Below, piece after piece: positions 13,384 through 26,700 of a stretch of DNA of 64,000 bases. The stretch comes from Panorpa germanica. Taxonomy: Eukaryota; Arthropoda; Insecta; Mecoptera; Panorpidae. Under the pieces are notes generated by a model that searched no databases, had not been told where the DNA came from, and saw only the letters and a program-made list of their open reading frames with translations. Where the stretch lies: assembly GCA_963678705.1 (NCBI GenBank), contig OY783216.1, forward strand, positions 7,564,001 through 7,628,000. The letters are read 5' to 3'. The stretch's first letter is position 1. Each line of letters begins with the position of its first letter. Made by a program: the position numbers and the translations under genes.

Positions 13384-16300
13384 AATTGTCTTAATATGAA
13401 CTATAGTTTGTTGTGCTAATAACTATTCGTTATAACATAATATTCGTTAAAGTTACTATTGTTAAACTATGAAAATTCCAATAGAGCTATATATCAAAAT
13501 TATTTTGACTACATGAATATTTACAAAGTTCCATCATAATTATCGAAATGTTGTTATTTAATATTTGATTGTAAATGGTGCTTTACAATTTTATATTTAC
13601 TTCAACAGCTCACTTTAGTTATAGGTTATAAAATAAATCTTTACTGCGGCAGTGATCTTGAAACTCAATTCGATCGGTCCATAAACAACGCCTGGTGGAT
13701 ATTTATAGAACTACTTTATTGTGTTTTTCTGAAGCTTTTAACTAGCTATTAGTCTCACAATTTTCAAGGTAATTTTTTATAATAGTTATAAAACAAAAGG
13801 GTGTTTTTTAGTTAGGGTTGATCTGTTATCTACAGCGCCACACCTTTTATAATCCCACCTTTGTGGGGGATAACACGAGCGGGAGATATTATGTCACTTA
13901 CAATGGGTATCATTTTTAAGTACGTGTATTTTCCCGAATTTTATTTTGTGTTTACTAAATATACTAATAACAAGAAAAAATATGAGCAAAATACAACCAG
14001 CACAAAATATTTTTTGCGGGTGCTTTTATATAAACCATCGAATTAATCAAAATTTTAGTTGGCGATTGTAGCACATCAATCGTTCATTATGGCACTAATT
14101 TTTTATTTATTTTTGCTTAAAACTTTTTTATTATAAAAGTTATAACAAAAATGTTTCGATTAAATTTTCACAAAATTTTGTGAGGGTTTCTAGGTGGAAA
14201 ATGAAACGCATTGTAACAGACGATTTTGGTTGTTATAAGCTAGTGTGAAATTGTTTTGCAAGACAATTTCTATATGACAAGTAGAAAATAAACCTTGAAA
14301 TTAGCTTGTGGTAAACTCTCAAGTGTAAATCTTGTACTATAAGACAATTTTGTACCTGGGGTTATTGTTACTATATAAAACAAATTGATGTGTCTGAGTT
14401 GTAAATAAATGTGTTAGTAGTAACACTTCTTCACTAAGCTAAATATGAAATTACTTCACGACTTTTTAATTACTAAATATAATTAATTTGAAAGAATCAA
14501 AGATTCGATAAATTCAATTATTGAATTAATCACTTGAACTGTAAATCTGCTTTAAAGCGTTTGATTAATAGAAAACATCTGTTGACCCATTTATTTCCAG
14601 CTGTCTTGTCGATTAGAATCAACCAATAGGGGATGCGGAGTGTTCTGTAATACTTCTGATAAATGGTTTTTAATTATTTACTTATCTATCCGATTACAGC
14701 ACCTCCACACGCCATTCTTGGTACTAACTTCAAATAATGTTAGTGATTTTCCAAGTCAAAGATCAAACTGACGTGTAATGTCAGACAAACTCAGTAGACA
14801 ACAATGATAAGGGAACACATTAATTGATAGGATTGTTTCCAAACTATTTAAGAGAAATGGTTCAACTTGAACTCTTCTACTCTCTCCAAAATTCTTTATT
14901 TACTCCAAAGACTACATAAAATTAATCGTAATAATTTTGTGAATTAATGAAGTCGAAATTAATTATCAATACAATAATTCCAATGGAAGACGCGTTATTC
15001 CGAGAGTCTACTATAATGTAAAATAAATATGTTTAAAATTAACTCATAATTTTTAGGCAGGAATTAATGGAGGTCAAACATATTGAAGCTATTACGTATT
15101 GTACAGGCTTTAAATTTTAAATAATTCAAATGTAGGAGTTTGTTCTTAATTCAGTCGACAGTATAATTCATTAGCACGCTTCACGCTATGACATATTGCA
15201 GGCAGTTCTGTATCATAATTGTGTTAGTAAAGTTAACAAAGTAGAAGTTGTGACCGAAATCTAGGTTAGTACATTATCTTTAAAGCTATTATTAATTTGG
15301 CAGTTTTTATAAAATTAATAAAGATGGTATCAAAATATTTTACGTATAAGCTATTATCTGTGAGTAAATTATTTATAATTCTTTGTTTCGTACTAATTTT
15401 GGTGCAATTATTATTATTGTAAAAAAATTAGTCTAAGGCAGCACTGCGAAAAATAATAGCGCAGAAATAATAATAATAAAAATATAAATAGTCATTTCTG
15501 TGTGCCTTTTAAATCAGCTGAGTGCATGCACATTCATATTATTCAATGTATTACATATTTGAATTACACATTTATTTTCGAGCTATTCCTTTTCCCAGTG
15601 CAGGCTTAACCTAAGAAATAGGCGTCTTAAGCAAATTTTCGACCAATTGTTTGAACAGTTTAATACATTTTCTTTTCTATAAAATAGACCAGTAAATAAA
15701 TATTATTATTTGTTTAAATCTTATTAGTTTTGTGTTCATGAATTTTGACGCATTCCCAAATTAAGATGCATTAAACAATTATGACGTCAAACCTAATATT
15801 ACTACGTAAGCGTAGTAGCAACATAATATTTAATATAGTTTCAATCATGACCATATGCTAAGATCTGGTTTTGATCGCGGGGTTCCTATTCGCTAGGATC
15901 GTCTCTATCTAGCTCACTTAGTGCATGTCATTAATGAACAGGCTGGCGATTCCTAACCTCGTTATCAGACGTTGATTTTTAAACCCAATAAATTGAAATT
16001 AGTATTTGTGTTACAAAATGTACGGAATTAGAATTGGAATTGAAAAAATGAATTTCACAACCATTACCACCATTAATGGTTTTATATATATAATTTTTTT
16101 AATCATTAAATTTACTTTAAAATAATCTTGTTATAAATGTGTTAGTTAATTTATTAATTGATGGCACATGTAAATATTATTAAAATAAACTTCTGGGAGT
16201 TTCTGACCTTGATATTATTTTTAATTATTTTGTTTTGTATATTTGTGCCAGCAAAAAACCGGTATATCTGTACAATCTGTATAGATCGTTATGAAGAACG

Positions 16301-16483
16301 TAATAAGACAACCGGCAACCACTTGTAGTTAATAAGTGAATGTGTGAACTATACAAATTCTTTGTGTGATTTTATCTAAATTATTTCATTAAATTTGCAC
16401 CTAATTAATTAAAATATTTGTGTGTGAACAGCTATAACAAAAATGTATTAAATTAGACAGAAATGAATAGTGTAAATATAATG
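13384..16483. other. AT-rich DNA, no gene recognised
   Basis: No repeat family or coding exon was identified. The 13861-14046 open frame has the composition of intergenic DNA. Confidence 0.4.
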
Positions 16484-16945
16484 ACACGACAAAAATAGAA
16501 ATGTTTACGATTAAATTAGTATATTGCCCGACAAAATTGGTACGTAGATCGACAAAATACAAAGAAATGTGGCCACAAATTATGTTAATTGTACGAAAAA
16601 AGATTACAATTAATAATTATAATGTATTACAATATATCATTTAAAATTACTTTGCCGTTAGAATAAATATTGTTTCGTTTACTTAAATTTGTCGCGATGA
16701 TGATAAATTTTGCTTTAGAATTAATATTTTGTCGGTCATTTATATTCTTTTGTCGTTAGAACAAATATTTTGTCGGTCACTTAAATTATTTTGTCTGTCA
16801 CTTAAATTATTTTGTCTGTCATTTATATTCTTTTGTCGTTACAGCAAATATTTTGTCGGTTACCTACCCCATTTTGTCGTACACCTCACATTTTTGTCGA
16901 TAGAATAAATACTTTGTCGTTCACTTATATTTTTGTCGTCGTTAC
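16484..16945 (+). repeat. TTTTGTCG minisatellite, 21-bp period, with inverted units to the left
   Basis: TTTTGTC(G/T) occurs at 16727, 16748, 16768, 16789, 16810, 16831, 16851, 16872, 16892, about 16913 and 16931, so the spacing is 20-21 bases with a final 18. Two unit types mix: one continues GTTAGAACAAATA, the other GGTCACTTAAATT. Decayed units extend back to about 16650. On the left, 16484-16560 has the inverse motif CGACAAAA three times. Together this resembles a foldback element built of subrepeats. It ends 60 bases before MITE copy A. Confidence 0.85.
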
Positions 16946-17010
16946 TTATAATATTTACCGTACATTATATTTTCCTGTCTTTAAAAATCATAATTTTATC
17001 GTGAATTATT

Positions 17011-17563
17011 CTTAGAGCATATAGATATGGAGAGAGAATGCTGGACCTGAAAGTGTGTCCAAAATGTGTGCGAGAGAGAAAGGTATATGTTCCTATTTGT
17101 TCCCTTTGTGCATGCATCGAAAGTGACAGTTGTCAAGTCAGAGCTGTTCAGATATAATACGTGACAGTTGTTAAATATGTCATTCTATTGATGTAGAATA
17201 ATGTAGATATATGTATAAATATAAATAAACTATATATAAATATAACTAAAAACGTGAGTTTTGTGCACTCCAAAAATCTATGGCGTTCATGAGTATATGC
17301 TTTCACTGAACAATCACTGTTTTATCGACAGACGAGCTTTGTACCAACTAAAGAAATGTAATTTCTTTACATATTTCATATTTATTATATCTTAATAGAA
17401 TATTAATATTTATTATATCTAGACAACTGTCACTTTCGACGCATGCGCATAGAGAACAAAAAGGAATATATACCTTTCTCTCTCGCACACATTTTGGACA
17501 CATTTTTAATCTATAGGAAACATAGGCTATTCACACTCCATATATACTCGTATATGCTCTAAG
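17011..17563 (+). mobile_element. Long-TIR MITE, copy A, with 8-bp target repeat
   Basis: The ends are CTTAGAGCATATA and TATATGCTCTAAG, flanked on both sides by GAATTATT (17003-17010 and 17564-17571). The inverted arms are about 170 bp and imperfect. Each contains GTGCGAGAGAGAAAGGTATA and a GCATGC-GTCGAAAGTGACAG block. An 8-bp duplication suits hAT- or P-type transposases, but the terminal bases fit neither family well. The element lies 46 bases upstream of the coding exon and carries no ORF. Confidence 0.88.
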
Positions 17564-17616
17564 GAATTATTGGAATTTTGTGAATTTTGTTAAAATATTA
17601 TGGTTTTTCTTTCCAG

Positions 17617-17772
17617 GGTATCATTTGGTAGTTCCAAAGGTTCAATGGTCGAAACACTGGTCTTTGAAAGCCCTTCAGGAGGCGCACTCCCCGAAGAGCC
17701 CGACCTTCCTGATACAGCTGAAATAATGAATGTACCATTTCCATTCCCTGAAGATCTCACTGAACAAGAAGA
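17617..17772 (+). CDS. Coding exon 1 in window (acidic, Pro/Ser-rich segment)
   Basis: The acceptor is tttttctttccag and the donor is ga|gtaagt, giving 156 bases. The first base completes a codon begun upstream and the last two bases (ga) are completed by the next exon. The reading is VSFGSSKGSMVETLVFESPS, followed by an acidic stretch that includes EEPDLPDTAEIMNVPFPFPE and ends LTEQEE. There is an in-frame Met at 17645, so a transcript starting nearby could use it, but an internal exon fits better because the acceptor is strong. The exon starts only 46 bases after the target-site repeat of a 553-bp MITE, so its branch point lies within or beside that insertion. Codon use is less AT-rich than the flanks, and synonymous positions look selected rather than random. 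Confidence 0.85.
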
Positions 17773-20700
17773 GTAAGTAAAACTTATTACATTTATTTTA
17801 CACATATTTCATATTTTGAAATTATCATCATTTGCCCAGAATTGAATACAGTCAACTATAAAGCGACAACTAAAAGCGAAGGTGCTAATTAGTTATTTAA
17901 ATCAATGATATAATTAGCGCGTTGACTTGGCTGCAGTAGGCCGTCATATGTTTATTACTTTTGCTTTCAAATTGTGCAAGTGAAAGTTAATCATTTTTAT
18001 AATTAATTAATTTAAAATTAAAGTTGCTTTAAGCTCTCAAATAGGTGAATTCGGCACTGATTAACAATTATATTTGCGCTATAAAGTACTCTGTGTTAAG
18101 CCGTCCGCACATGGGTCGACTGATTGCAAACGCGAGCCCCGAATCTGATTTGAAATTGGTTTTGAGCGACTGTGTTTCTAGGTCGCAGGGCAATTACGTT
18201 GCATTGTTTTGATGGTGAGCATCATGAGCAGAGATGTACACAAATACTTTTCAAAAGTATTTAAATACATAGATACATACAAATACCTCACAATACGACA
18301 CAATAAAATTCCCTATTATGCTATTGTTAAAAATTCTGTAGAGCCACGAAACACGGCTCGACATGGCTCGTTTTTCGTTTTCGTTGGAAACTTCGTGACA
18401 TCATAATATTGTACTATGTATCAGAGATAGGGTTTCTATCAGACGCAAAGCGCAAGTTCAGACCTGTCTATGTCGAACAAAGACAGAGTGAGATAACACT
18501 AAAGAAAAATTAGTTGTTTTTATTTTTTATTCATTAAACAAAATTATGTAGAGATCTTTTACGCTGAGCTGTGCGTGTCTGACACACTTCACGATCATGT
18601 GTGCGCTAATTATCCATATGACGTACAATCCTTGATTAATTCCATCTTTACACAACGTGTACTAGAATTTAGCTCAGTTTACATCGTTATAATTTAATTT
18701 ACTTCATTCTCGATACAGTTCTATCGTGCATCATTGTTACATATTGCTTTATTGTATCTAAAACTAATAATTAGTGTATGTTACATACAAAATTCTACGA
18801 CGATATTTTTTAATTATGGAAGTGATCCTACTTTTTTAAAATAGTGCAATTAAATTATTTTTTTTTAACTGTTTTCATTATTTTTTATTTATGAATTTAT
18901 TCAATTTTGTAAAAGTTACTAGCATATAAAATTTGACCTGTTTAATGTATAGGTAAACATGAACTGTTTTGTCAAAACTGTCCAGTAAATCGTTACATGT
19001 ATAAAGATGTTTTCTTGAAAAGATTCAATAATCCTTAAAGCGACTTACTTCAGAAATTTTATGATTATGTTAATGATAAAAAGGTATACTTATTTTTCAA
19101 AAACAGTAAAATAGGACTGTTTTGTTATACTGTACTTACATTAGCAGTTTTGCACGCCGGAAAAAATGTAAATGTGGTATTATGTTAGATAAACCTTAGA
19201 TGCACTTATTTAACGGCATTAAAAAATGTCATTCGTGTTAAAATATAATGTAAACTATACTTTACAACCAAACATAAATATTGCGGCATCTGTGTTGTAA
19301 AACCTGAAACTTTTACTTATGAACAGAGAATCAGCGTGACGTCATAAGTTCAGATGTCATTTTTTAAATAGTGAACTGTAATTACAAATACATAGCGGTA
19401 CGACTACTATTTGAAGATGTGTTAACGGTAGCATAACCACAATCTTATACTGGATGTACACTTTACTTTTGAAATGATAGCCACACTTGCAATAGGTTTT
19501 GCACTATTAAACTGAATTATTCTTAGAGCACATATATATGGAGTGTGAATAGCCTATATTTCCTATAGATTAAAAGTGTGTTCAAAATTTGTGCGAGAGA
19601 GAAAGGTATATGTTCCTATTTGTTCTCTATGCGCATGCGTCGAATGTGACAGCTGTCTAGATATAATAAATATTAATATTCTATTAAGATATAATAAATG
19701 TGAAATATGTAAAGAAATTATATTTCTTTAGTTGGTACATAGCTCGTCTGTCGGTAAAGCAGTGATCGTTCAGTGAAAGATATACTCATGAACGCCTTAG
19801 ATTGCGCTGTAGGAATAACGGCCAACACAGATGATATTTGGAATGGACAGAACTCACGGTTTTACTTATATTTATATTTATATATAATTTATTTATATTT
19901 ATAAATATCTACATTATTCTACATCAATATAATGTCATATTTAACAACTGTCACGTATTATATCTAGACAGCTCTGACTTGACAACTGTCACTTTCAACG
20001 CATGCGCATACAGAACAACCTTTCTTTCTCGCACACATTTTGGACACACTATAACTCTATAACTATATATACTCTAAGAAATTATTACGCATATTTGAAT
20101 TAAAATAGTTTTTGTCTCTCTCTAAACACGGAAATTAATTACATTTACATCTGTTTTTAATGGAATAAGATGCTGTTAAATCAACATCGATTAAATTAAC
20201 ACCTGAATAATTTATTCCGTTGTTTTTATGTGCTACATTGAGCTCGTGCCTATTTTATGCGGAACGTTGTCTTTACAATTAAAAGTAAGGTTATGTTTTT
20301 GGTGTATACATTTAGTGAAAAAATGTTGTGTACCAAAATAAATGTCATATGTATTATTCATTTCATTTGGCGCGCACAAGTTTTTAGGGTAAGTATTTGC
20401 TAGTTTGAAAGCGGGGTCCTTTTAGACCATTCAGATATTTCGGCGCAAATTTTTAAATTAATCCAGAGTGTGATAGGGCCCTAATACAATGGGTAGAAAC
20501 GAACAATTTTTTAATATATGATAATAACAGTGATGGGCGTAGTTTTGTTTTTAGCTGTTATTCTATTGTAGGTCTTCTTCTTACATTATTTTATTGTTGT
20601 AGTAGTGGGTCAGTCTTTAACATGTCTTATGACGTCATGATTGAGAATGCGCGTCGAATAATAAATACAGATAATCAAGGATGCAATTGTTAACGCTATA

Positions 20701-23700
20701 TTTAAAATATTAAACATGTACAAAAACTGTATAAATGATAAGTCGTGTATGTCAAATGATATCCGCATTCATCTCGCTGCCAAACCGCTGTCAGAGGTCA
20801 AAGAGAGCACATATTTGTGAGGAGAGGTCCATTAAATAGTGTCAAGTATTGCGTTTATCGTTTTGAAGTTTTGACGTTGATTTTAACAGTGTAAATCATT
20901 CAAACTGTTGGTGGGATTATCATCCATATGCGGTGAGAATTATTTATTTTATTTAATTATCTTTTTTTTGTGAATGAACAATATTAGAAGATATATGTAG
21001 AATATAGATATGTAGAATGAACAATATTCATGAATAGGGCAACGAAAGATTTATGTGCACTTATTTTTGGGAAATAAGGAAGTAAGAACAAAATATATGT
21101 AATTTTTGGTTTGATTTTTTGTCCAAATGGTTCATTGACACTTTTTAGTTTTGTTTAGTGACCCCGCTTTCAAGCTGGCAAGTATGCATATGTTCTTATC
21201 TACATATTACAGTGTTTATTCTTAAATTTTTACGTTTTTTTGCAGTATAAATCATTTCGAATAAATAGTGGCGCAACATTTTATACAGAAACATTCACAC
21301 GACGTTTGTACTGCAAAAAAACGTACACAGCTCAATACGTTTATCGAATACTCACCGGACTTGTCAAGCAAATCGAATGAACTTTAACGAATTCGGTTTG
21401 CAATGGCGCTTAATATTATACGGTATCTTTTAGACGGCGTGACTTTTATTGAATAGTAAGAAGTGTTTAGTGCTGAAATATCATTCAAATTTTTTATAGA
21501 TAATGATTTATTGATTTCATTGGAGGAACAAAAGCCCGTGTTGTGGGAAAAAGCTGTGGAATTATATAAAAATCGCGTTGCAACTTAAGCGGCGTCACAG
21601 ACAATCTTTTGCCCAAGAATTCCAAATGAATACTAATTCGGCTACTATAATTTCTAGTAGTACAAATTTAACAACAATACCTTCGCTTTAAAGTCTGAAC
21701 TCTATTGATTCATCTTATTCAAAATTAATGAAATTAATATATCAAACATAGCAAAATTCATTTTAGCCCCTTTAATTTTCCATATGAAAACTGGGGCTAT
21801 ACGTTTTTACTAATAAAAATGTACCGTGTGAACGTCCTGCTGATTATACGTTTAAAATCGAATACTGTTAAAAACGTGCAGTACAATGCCATGTAAACCC
21901 AGCCTTAATATAATAGATTATGGTTAAAATGTTTTAAATAGAGGTGATGTCATTTGCTAGAACATATTTTCAGTTGCTAGTTAATTTTATGTTGCAAAAT
22001 GTCTACTGAAATGTAACTAATTATAAAATATTAATTTTAATTGTGAAGTATGACAAATAGACGGTAAATCATCACGGCTTACATATTTAGTTCGTTAGTT
22101 TAAGAATCCAATATTAAATTATGTTGCAACGATAATAATATGTTATCAAATGCGTCATTGAACCGTACATTTTGTGAGGCAGCAATTACCTTTCTTCATT
22201 ACGTCAAAAACCTGTATTTAAATTTGTATTTTTGAAGTGGAGAGCGCTGCCACCATCTTGAAAATAGGGTAAAACTTTCGTTTTGTTTATTTTGAAAACT
22301 ACAACTTCCACAAAAATTTTGTAAAGAGCTTTTTTGTAGATAATACTGTTATCTACAACTTCTATTCATAACTTTTTGTTTTAACTTTTATAACAAAAAA
22401 GTTATTAGCAAAAATATATCTTGAATTAATGGGCTTGTGTCCTATGTCTTAATTTCTATAAAAGTGTACTATATATTGTTAAAGTGGGTTACTAGAACCT
22501 CAAATGTTTAATTATTTTTTAATAACTCCTTATATATGTTAAGAGATATTAACAATTAAAAAAGTCATTTTGTCTCTTTAGTTATTAAAGGGATTCAACG
22601 TTGTACACATTCCAAGTGCATGTGACTTCACAATCCTTGTGTAAGGTTACCAACGTTACAGATCATAAATCTCTGCTATATGTATTTGTATATCAAAATA
22701 TCAAATATTATTTACAGCTATTTTAAAGAACTATCAAATTTCAATATTATGTCTGCCTTAGCAGGGTTAAATAAAATAAAAACTTATTATTCTTTGATTT
22801 AACTTGATTATTTGACTACCAACAGCTACAGAACATTACTACAGCACTGACCTACTCAACAAATAACTGACGATAAAATGCATTTCACGTCATACAAATA
22901 TGGCCGACCATCTCTAACGCTAAAACTACAATTCAAACTTTTAATTGCTATATCTCCGTCAATATTTAGATATTTAATAAAATAGGCACGCCAATACACA
23001 TTTATTAACATCAATTTCAATCAACAATTGAAAAATCGACTACTAAAAAATGAAGACACAAGCCCATTGGTGAAATGACCAAAGTAGTAACGGAAGAAGG
23101 AAGGTGCGTTTCCTTTTCCACATTTTATTAAAAAAAATTAAATGCGTACCGTGCGGATCTATTTCGGACATATTTATTAAAATAGAAATTAATTTCAAAT
23201 AAAAAAAAAGTTATTTCATAAATATTAATTATAGTAATTGAATTTCTTTAAGAAACAAAAGAATCTGATAAAAAACAATCATCATATGTTTATGAAAGTA
23301 AACTTTCACTTTCAAAAGTCGACGTTTGACATGGTGTATTAATTGTTGTTTAATATTTTCAATTTATTATATAACTGGTTGCTGATATTTTAAGAAAAAA
23401 TACAAAAGTATGAAAAAAATGTTGATATTAACATTAGAAAAGTTACCTGTGTCAGGAATAATTAGGATTTACTAATTACAAATCATAAGCTGAACATAAT
23501 ATTGGTACAATAGTATTAATTAACTAATATAAGAACTGTATACAATGCTTAATGAACTCTTATATATTCAGAATATCATCTCGCAGTGCTTTGGACCTAT
23601 GCAAAAGGTCTCACCATTTACAAGGTTCATATTACGTCACTCTCTCACACACAGCACACCAATGTGCATTCCAGAGTTGTTTATGTTAAGATAAGACTGA

Positions 23701-26700
23701 AGCCAGAGTAACACCTGAGTTGTACTGGGAGTCTTAGAGGGCAATATCGCTAACACCTGTTACGTAAATGATTTTGTTAATATACAACGTTTTGTGACCT
23801 ATTTTATTTCTATTTAAAAAGTTCATCTACTTTTGCGCATGCTTATAATTTTTTTAAAAGAACACCTTTTTGAGGATTACAAAATTTTAAGGATAAAAGG
23901 TTTGCGGTGGAAATAGCAAATCAGATTTTATTATAAGTAAAATATAAATATTGTCTACCAAAAAAATAGTGAACACAAGAGAAATTCAGTGACATCCAAG
24001 TCTAGCAACATTAGGGGCCAAATTCTATCAATTTAGCAACTGATAAAATGTGATATATAAATTAAACAAAATGATGCCATAAGTCGGTAATGTTAGCATA
24101 TAATTTTCTTAACTCTCGAGCAATAATTCTTCAACCTACAAAATTGTGAATTTCCGTTGTTAGAAACGACTGAAGAAAACAAATGTTTAGATGAGAAATT
24201 CGCTCCGGAATTTCATTAGATCTTGAATTTAGACACATGTAAAGTGGTGACCTTCAAAAAATTACGGTAGGTTTTAGAACTACAGTGTTATACCCGTACA
24301 AAATGGTAAATTAATTTTTAAAGTAATTAATTTTCACAACAGTGAACAAATTTTAATTAAATCCCACTACACATAAAATGCAATATAGATTCTTCGGATT
24401 AATTTTTCTGTACTCATGTACAAATAATAATTATTTATTTAATGACTTTTATTATTTCTGTAAATAGTATTTCTGAGATTAATATAAAGAAACAATAAAT
24501 TCCGTGACGCCAAAGTTATAAATAAAACAAACACTTCGCAATAAACGAAGTAATAACATATTGAAAAAAATTACAATCAACTCTTTATAGGAATAATATA
24601 ATCTATGATTCATTTTATTTTTTCTTAATGAATATTAGAATATGTATTTCATTTTCCCGCTTATATTGTGAAAATCATTTTCATTTTACCGTCATTACTT
24701 TATTTGTATTCTGTGAACTTGCCGATTGCATATATGTATGTAAAAACTATGTAATACACTTGAGCTTCTGCCGCCTAGCGGATAGTTATGCAACTTTTAA
24801 CCATGGTCGAGTACAGTAAGATGGTTTGGTATTCCAAGTTTTGTCATTAAATTTTTTTTAAATATAATAATTATGTTTTATAAATGTATAGTTTACTTAC
24901 TATATAATATTTTTTTAGTTAGTATTATGTTAGGTTACATAAGAAAAGTTATCTTTCGAAATATATCTTTATTTTCTGACTAATACTTTTTATGTAAGAT
25001 TATATAATGTTACATAATAAACCAATATATTAGTGAGTGATTTTTAATTTATTTAATGACTATGTAACAAATATATTAATCAATAAGTAACCAAATATAA
25101 CATTAGGTAAAAAATATTACGGTAAACAAAACTTTTTAATTATCAATTATGAATTATTATTTAATTAAACATTATCGAAAACTTAAACAGTGGCAGAGAT
25201 TGTTTTTAGGTTCGATTCTCAAACCGGCGCTACATTTTATATATATATTTGAGCGTTCTGTTATGAAATTGACTATATTTCAAATGTAATCAATTATATA
25301 TTTAAGCAGAAATGTGTTGAACATCGAGTCCTCGATATTATAAAAACTGCCGAATATAGTAAGAGATCGTTCGAGATCAGACTAGAATCAGAAATGGTTG
25401 ACATTAAATAAAATATATTTTAAAAACCTATCCAAAACTATTTGATTTAGAAGTCTTTGAATTTTAGAATATAAACATATTCACGCTTAATTAAAAGGGT
25501 GAAATAAAAATATTTAATTCGCTGTTTTATATAAAGTATTTGTTGTGTGCATAAAGTAGAATGAACCTTACTGTATCATTGAATCATGGTGTAATGTTAT
25601 TGCTCATGCTCTACCTTCCCTCGCTTTATTGAGATACACTCGCATTCGGTAAGTTAGCCGAACAGTGATCGCGGACCGCCGAGCATCAATTCGGCTTCGG
25701 GTAAAGGCAAAAGTAAAGTAATAGTGTGTTTTGCTTATAGAACGAGCAGCAGAGAACTGCGTAAAACGAAAAAAGAAATAGTGTATTTACCGCGTTCCAT
25801 TGTTTAATAAGGTAATATCTTAACAAAAACGTCATAATTATCAAAAAGACAATATAAATAGTGCCGGTTTGTAAAACAGTGACAAGACAGTTTATTGTTA
25901 AATTAAGTTTATGTGATAAACAATTATAAATAGTGTTAGAAAGTGTTGTTTTTTGGCTGTCATTTTGGCATTGTTGTACACTGAATCTATCACTTGGATA
26001 CTTCTTGGTAAATTTTTTTATATTACTTTTTTCTTATTCTTGAGTGTTTATTATCTAGCTTGTATTATAATATATTGCAAAAGAGGTTATATAAATTAAA
26101 CTTTATCTCGATTATTTATCATGTACATACACTACTTTATCGTTCAAAATAACGTTATATTATATGGTTTTTTCTAGTTTTTGTTCTCAAATAATTGTTT
26201 TTTCGTTTCCTGCTTTTGTTGGAACTACCAACTGGAACTAAATTCTATGTTTTTACTTGAATAAAACAGATTAAAGTAAGGATTTATATAGATTTCTTAT
26301 TGTTTGAAATTAAAATACATGAGTTGCATTGTAACACGTACAATGATTCGATGAATATATTTATGATTACGTATTACCAGCTGTTATTCAAATTAATTAA
26401 TCATTTTCAATTCAACTTTAAACTTATTGAAAACATAACCAAACAAAGTAAATACACTGGTTTGACATATGTTTTGTAGAAAGATATTTTTACATCATCT
26501 ACTCAATTTTCTAACCTATTTTAAAATTTGACTTCATTTCAGCATCTCTTACATAGAATGGGTATTAGTACCGGCATTATACATTAGTTGTCTATTATAT
26601 AAATAAGCCATATCAAAGTTATCAACTTTAAAAATTGTTTTGCTATGTTATCAGACTGTAATAAAAAAATAAGATTAAATATTTAGTACTAGGGACCCCT

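Noticed and set aside
16727-16940. Regularly spaced TTTTGTCG motifs as a CRISPR-like array
   Set aside because: The repeats are 8 bases with 13-base related intervals, not 25-40-base repeats with unique spacers, and the DNA is eukaryotic.
25664-25700. Drosophila-type downstream promoter element at +28
   Set aside because: The bases at the expected distance do not match the RGWYV consensus.
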